The notes under the pieces: generated by a model
What the model saw: only the letters and a program-made list of their open reading frames with translations
What the model was told of the DNA's origin: nothing
Database searches by the model: none
IMG/VR virus record: IMGVR_UViG_3300042319_001969
Coordinates: 1 to 52,767 of that record
Strand: one strand, 5' to 3'
DNA: 52,767 nt
DNA from: a virus
In this document: positions 50,298 through 52,767 of the stretch, piece by piece
Layout of the letters: each line of letters starts with the position of its first letter
Position numbering within the stretch: position 1 is the stretch's first letter
Program-made: the position numbers and the translations under genes

Positions 50298-52643
50298 ATG
50301 TATACCCCATATGAATTACAAAAAATAGCAAACAAATGTTCTATTTTAGCTAATCCTTATGATTATCGTTTAAACAATAAAATTGTTTTAAAAGACATGA
50401 GTAGACCAGAAGATTATTCTTTAAGTTTAAATAACTATACTCATTTTATAAATAAATTATTATTTTCAATAGCTTCAGCAGTTTTAAAAGATGAATCTCA
50501 TAGTGTATTTAGTTCTGCTTTTGAAGACAAAATGTTTGCTTCAGATATCAAAAGATATGATTATGTAATTAATCATTTATTTTTAAAAGCTCCAGCAGAT
50601 AATCCTTTTTCAGTTAAAGGCGTTTTAACTAATGAAGCTCTAGAGTCAGACACCGAAAAAATTTCTCAAATTAATGGTAATGCTTTTCTATTTAAAATAT
50701 TTAATAGTTTTGGAATTAATTTAGATTACTATTTAAAACTTAAAAATATTGACTCTTCTTATCAAAAAACTTCTAACTTTTTCTTAAATAATGCTCATGT
50801 TTTTAATGCTGCTATTAAAAATATGAAACAAGAAGAACTTGAAGCATTATTTACATTTTCATTACATTTAAAAACTTCTATAGTAGAAGAACTCAGTTAT
50901 TTGTTTACAAACTTAAGTTTAGATTATCACAGTTTAAAACAAAAACAAAATGTTTACAATTTCTTAGAAGATTTATCAAATAAAAAACCAGACTTATCTT
51001 TAAAACTTTCATTTTACGACGCTTTGTTAAGACAAAATGAATTTTTAGAAGTATTACCAGACCAAATATATACCGATTGTTTAGATTCTAGATATGGTAA
51101 CAATTTAGCAACTAAACAACATAGATTAAATCGTATTGTTCAAGAGTATCCTTTAACTTCTTTTATTATCTATTACACTAGTAAATTAGAACAATATTTA
51201 GTTTACTACATTGAAATTTTACACATTGTTACACAAAAAATGTCAAAAAGTCAATCTCAATTTATCCTAGATTTATTTAGAGTAAATGGAGAAAACAAGT
51301 TTTTATCAGAAGCAGTATATAATCCTTTGACTAACATCTTTAATCCTAAAGTGGAAGAAATTATTGCTATAAAAGACAACGCTTTAAGATTCGAAGAAAT
51401 TCGTAACTATTTAAACTCAGAAATTGTTAAAGATTTAATTAAAAACACTTGTAAAAATTTAACAAAAATTTACAAAGACTTTGATACTAAAATTCTTAAC
51501 GACAAACTTTTACAAAGCTTTGACGCTTTTATGTTTCCAAACTTTGTAGCTAAATTTGTTATGGCATCTAATGAATATGCTATATTTAAAGATGCTGTAA
51601 AAACTTCAATTATTTTAATTGAATATGCTAAAAAAAATAAAATTAATTTAACAGTAGATTACACAGTTTTAAACGATGATGAAAAAGAACTTCTTGACAG
51701 TGCTGAGTCATCAGAAACTTTTTCAGACCCGTTTGCTAATTTTAATTATGAAGAAGATTTTAATGATACAGAATCTTTAAAACCTAAATCAGACTCTAAA
51801 GATAAACCAATAAGTCTTTCTACAGAGTTAGACAATACTATTTCTAACTTTAAAGAAAAGGGACATGACTTCACTTTAAAAGAAGTTAAAGCTTCAGACA
51901 ACTCTAAGAATCTTTACTTAGCCGTGTCTCAAAAAATTAAATTACTTAATAGTTTGTTAATTAAACAAATTAGAGACATCAAAACTTACAACCAAGGAAG
52001 TAAGCTTTCAGGTTTATTCAGTGGTAAAATTGATGCTAAAAATCTATATAAGTATGAAACTTCAGACAACTTGTTTTATAACAATAAGTATGAAATTAAA
52101 GAAATGGATTTAGCTTTTGGTATCGTATTAGACGCTAGTGGCAGTATGCAAGGAGACAAAATTACAGACGGTAAAGTATCTATGGTTTTATTACATGAAA
52201 CTTTAAGAGCTTTAAATATTAACCATTCTATTATTGACCACACAGCTAGAGGTAACCACACTTGTATTGTTAGAAAATATCATGACTTTAAAGAATCTAA
52301 AAACTATGATATTACTAAGTCTTATGCTATAATGGACATTGTAGCTAGAGAAGGCAATAACGACGCAGGAGCCTTGTATTACATGGAGAAAGCGTTGCTT
52401 AAAACTCAAAACAAAGACAAAATTTGTATTATATTTTCAGACGGCCAGCCAACAGAGTGTTCAGAACAAGAGTTAAAAGACCAAGTTAAAAGTATGGAAA
52501 AAAAAGGAATTAAGGTTATTGGTATTGGTATTAATCTTCCAGAGATTGCCGAATATTACACAGACTATGCAAATGGTAAAAACCTTAATGAAATGGTAAA
52601 AATTATTACAGACATCCTTAAACAATATGTATTGAATAAATAA
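50298..52643 (+). CDS. CobT-like VWA-domain partner protein
   Basis: A 781-residue protein, RBS AAGGAGA. Helical N-terminal ~465 residues unknown; then an acidic, low-complexity linker (residues about 465-515, ETFSDPFANFNYEEDFND in part), like the acidic linker of CobT. The C-terminal VWA fold has MIDAS DASGS (612-616), GNNDAGAL near 697, and SDGQPTE near 714. Order and spacing match the CobS-CobT and CbbQ-CbbO arrangement. The family partner relation is known; the substrate here is not. A second allele of the last 214 codons is at the window start. Confidence 0.85.
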   Translation: MYTPYELQKIANKCSILANPYDYRLNNKIVLKDMSRPEDYSLSLNNYTHFINKLLFSIASAVLKDESHSVFSSAFEDKMFASDIKRYDYVINHLFLKAPADNPFSVKGVLTNEALESDTEKISQINGNAFLFKIFNSFGINLDYYLKLKNIDSSYQKTSNFFLNNAHVFNAAIKNMKQEELEALFTFSLHLKTSIVEELSYLFTNLSLDYHSLKQKQNVYNFLEDLSNKKPDLSLKLSFYDALLRQNEFLEVLPDQIYTDCLDSRYGNNLATKQHRLNRIVQEYPLTSFIIYYTSKLEQYLVYYIEILHIVTQKMSKSQSQFILDLFRVNGENKFLSEAVYNPLTNIFNPKVEEIIAIKDNALRFEEIRNYLNSEIVKDLIKNTCKNLTKIYKDFDTKILNDKLLQSFDAFMFPNFVAKFVMASNEYAIFKDAVKTSIILIEYAKKNKINLTVDYTVLNDDEKELLDSAESSETFSDPFANFNYEEDFNDTESLKPKSDSKDKPISLSTELDNTISNFKEKGHDFTLKEVKASDNSKNLYLAVSQKIKLLNSLLIKQIRDIKTYNQGSKLSGLFSGKIDAKNLYKYETSDNLFYNNKYEIKEMDLAFGIVLDASGSMQGDKITDGKVSMVLLHETLRALNINHSIIDHTARGNHTCIVRKYHDFKESKNYDITKSYAIMDIVAREGNNDAGALYYMEKALLKTQNKDKICIIFSDGQPTECSEQELKDQVKSMEKKGIKVIGIGINLPEIAEYYTDYANGKNLNEMVKIITDILKQYVLNK

Positions 52644-52767
52644 GCCGTTATACGCTATTCGCTTTATAAACGGCTTAGGAGGTAGAATATGAATTCTGCA
52701 GAAAAGTATAGGCTTTATGAAATCTTATTCTATTTATATTTTAATAGACAAGATGATACTACAATCA
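51997..52767. repeat. Right copy of imperfect end overlap
   Basis: Counterpart of bases 1-771, 98.3% identical (13 substitutions, no gaps). It includes the VWA C-terminus, the intercistronic hairpin (52642-52676) and the first 26 codons of the following gene. Confidence 0.95.
52689..52767 (+). CDS. Hypothetical protein, N-terminal fragment (cut by window end)
   Basis: Same locus as the 144-aa gene at 693-1127, read again at the junction: AGGAGG, ATG and 26 codons, with Ser in place of Pro at residue 3. It stops only because the window ends. Confidence 0.85.
   Translation, partial: MNSAEKYRLYEILFYLYFNRQDDTTI

Overview
The window looks like one complete genome of a tailed, short-tailed (podovirus-like) phage, read through a circular junction. 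The first 771 bases and the last 771 bases are colinear, with 13 substitutions and no gaps, so the unit genome is about 51,996 bp. Base composition is low GC, roughly one third. Shine-Dalgarno sites are of the AGGAGG type, promoters match TTGACA-17-TATAAT, terminators are intrinsic, and TGA is used as a stop. Together this points to a low-GC Gram-positive (Bacillota-type) host with the standard code. No integrase, phage RNA polymerase or recognisable endolysin was seen.

Layout: two divergent arms meet at a promoter region near 41.9 kb and converge on a bidirectional terminator at 13.93 kb. The plus-strand arm runs from 42.0 kb through the end of the window and on from base 1 to 13.9 kb. It opens with small unknown genes (42.0-46.4 kb) interspersed with hairpin leaders, terminators and a gene-free, strongly folded stretch (43.44-44.2 kb) that may encode a large structured RNA. 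Next come three tightly linked genes: an FtsH-like AAA+ metalloprotease, a MoxR/CobS-like AAA+ ATPase and a CobT-like VWA protein. After the junction come small unknown genes, a MazG-like pyrophosphohydrolase and a metallophosphoesterase. The replication and recombination set follows: SNF2-type helicase, Sak4-like ATPase, SSB, a primase fused to an MCM-like AAA+ domain, family A DNA polymerase, a MazF/PemK-like protein, a RuvC-like resolvase, a zinc-ribbon protein and a YqaJ-type exonuclease.

The minus-strand arm (41.7 to 14.0 kb) is the virion arm in canonical order. It holds a possible small terminase, large terminase, portal, scaffold, N4-gp56-type major capsid protein, adaptor, a nozzle/stabiliser-like tail protein, tail fibres including a 24-residue-repeat protein, a cluster of membrane and coiled-coil proteins, and four proteins that resemble an ejection-protein set and end in a 1,817-residue protein. 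Several host-type promoters punctuate this arm. Two of them place the predicted transcript start at or next to the ATG, suggesting leaderless mRNAs.

The most notable signals are the protease-MoxR-VWA operon, the structured gene-free region with a tRNA-like element 1.6 kb away, a strongly over-represented octamer GCGGTGAG (at least 13 copies), a primase-MCM fusion in place of a DnaB-type helicase, and a GC-rich patch across the helicase/Sak4 junction. Family assignments come from motifs read by eye; no database search was run.
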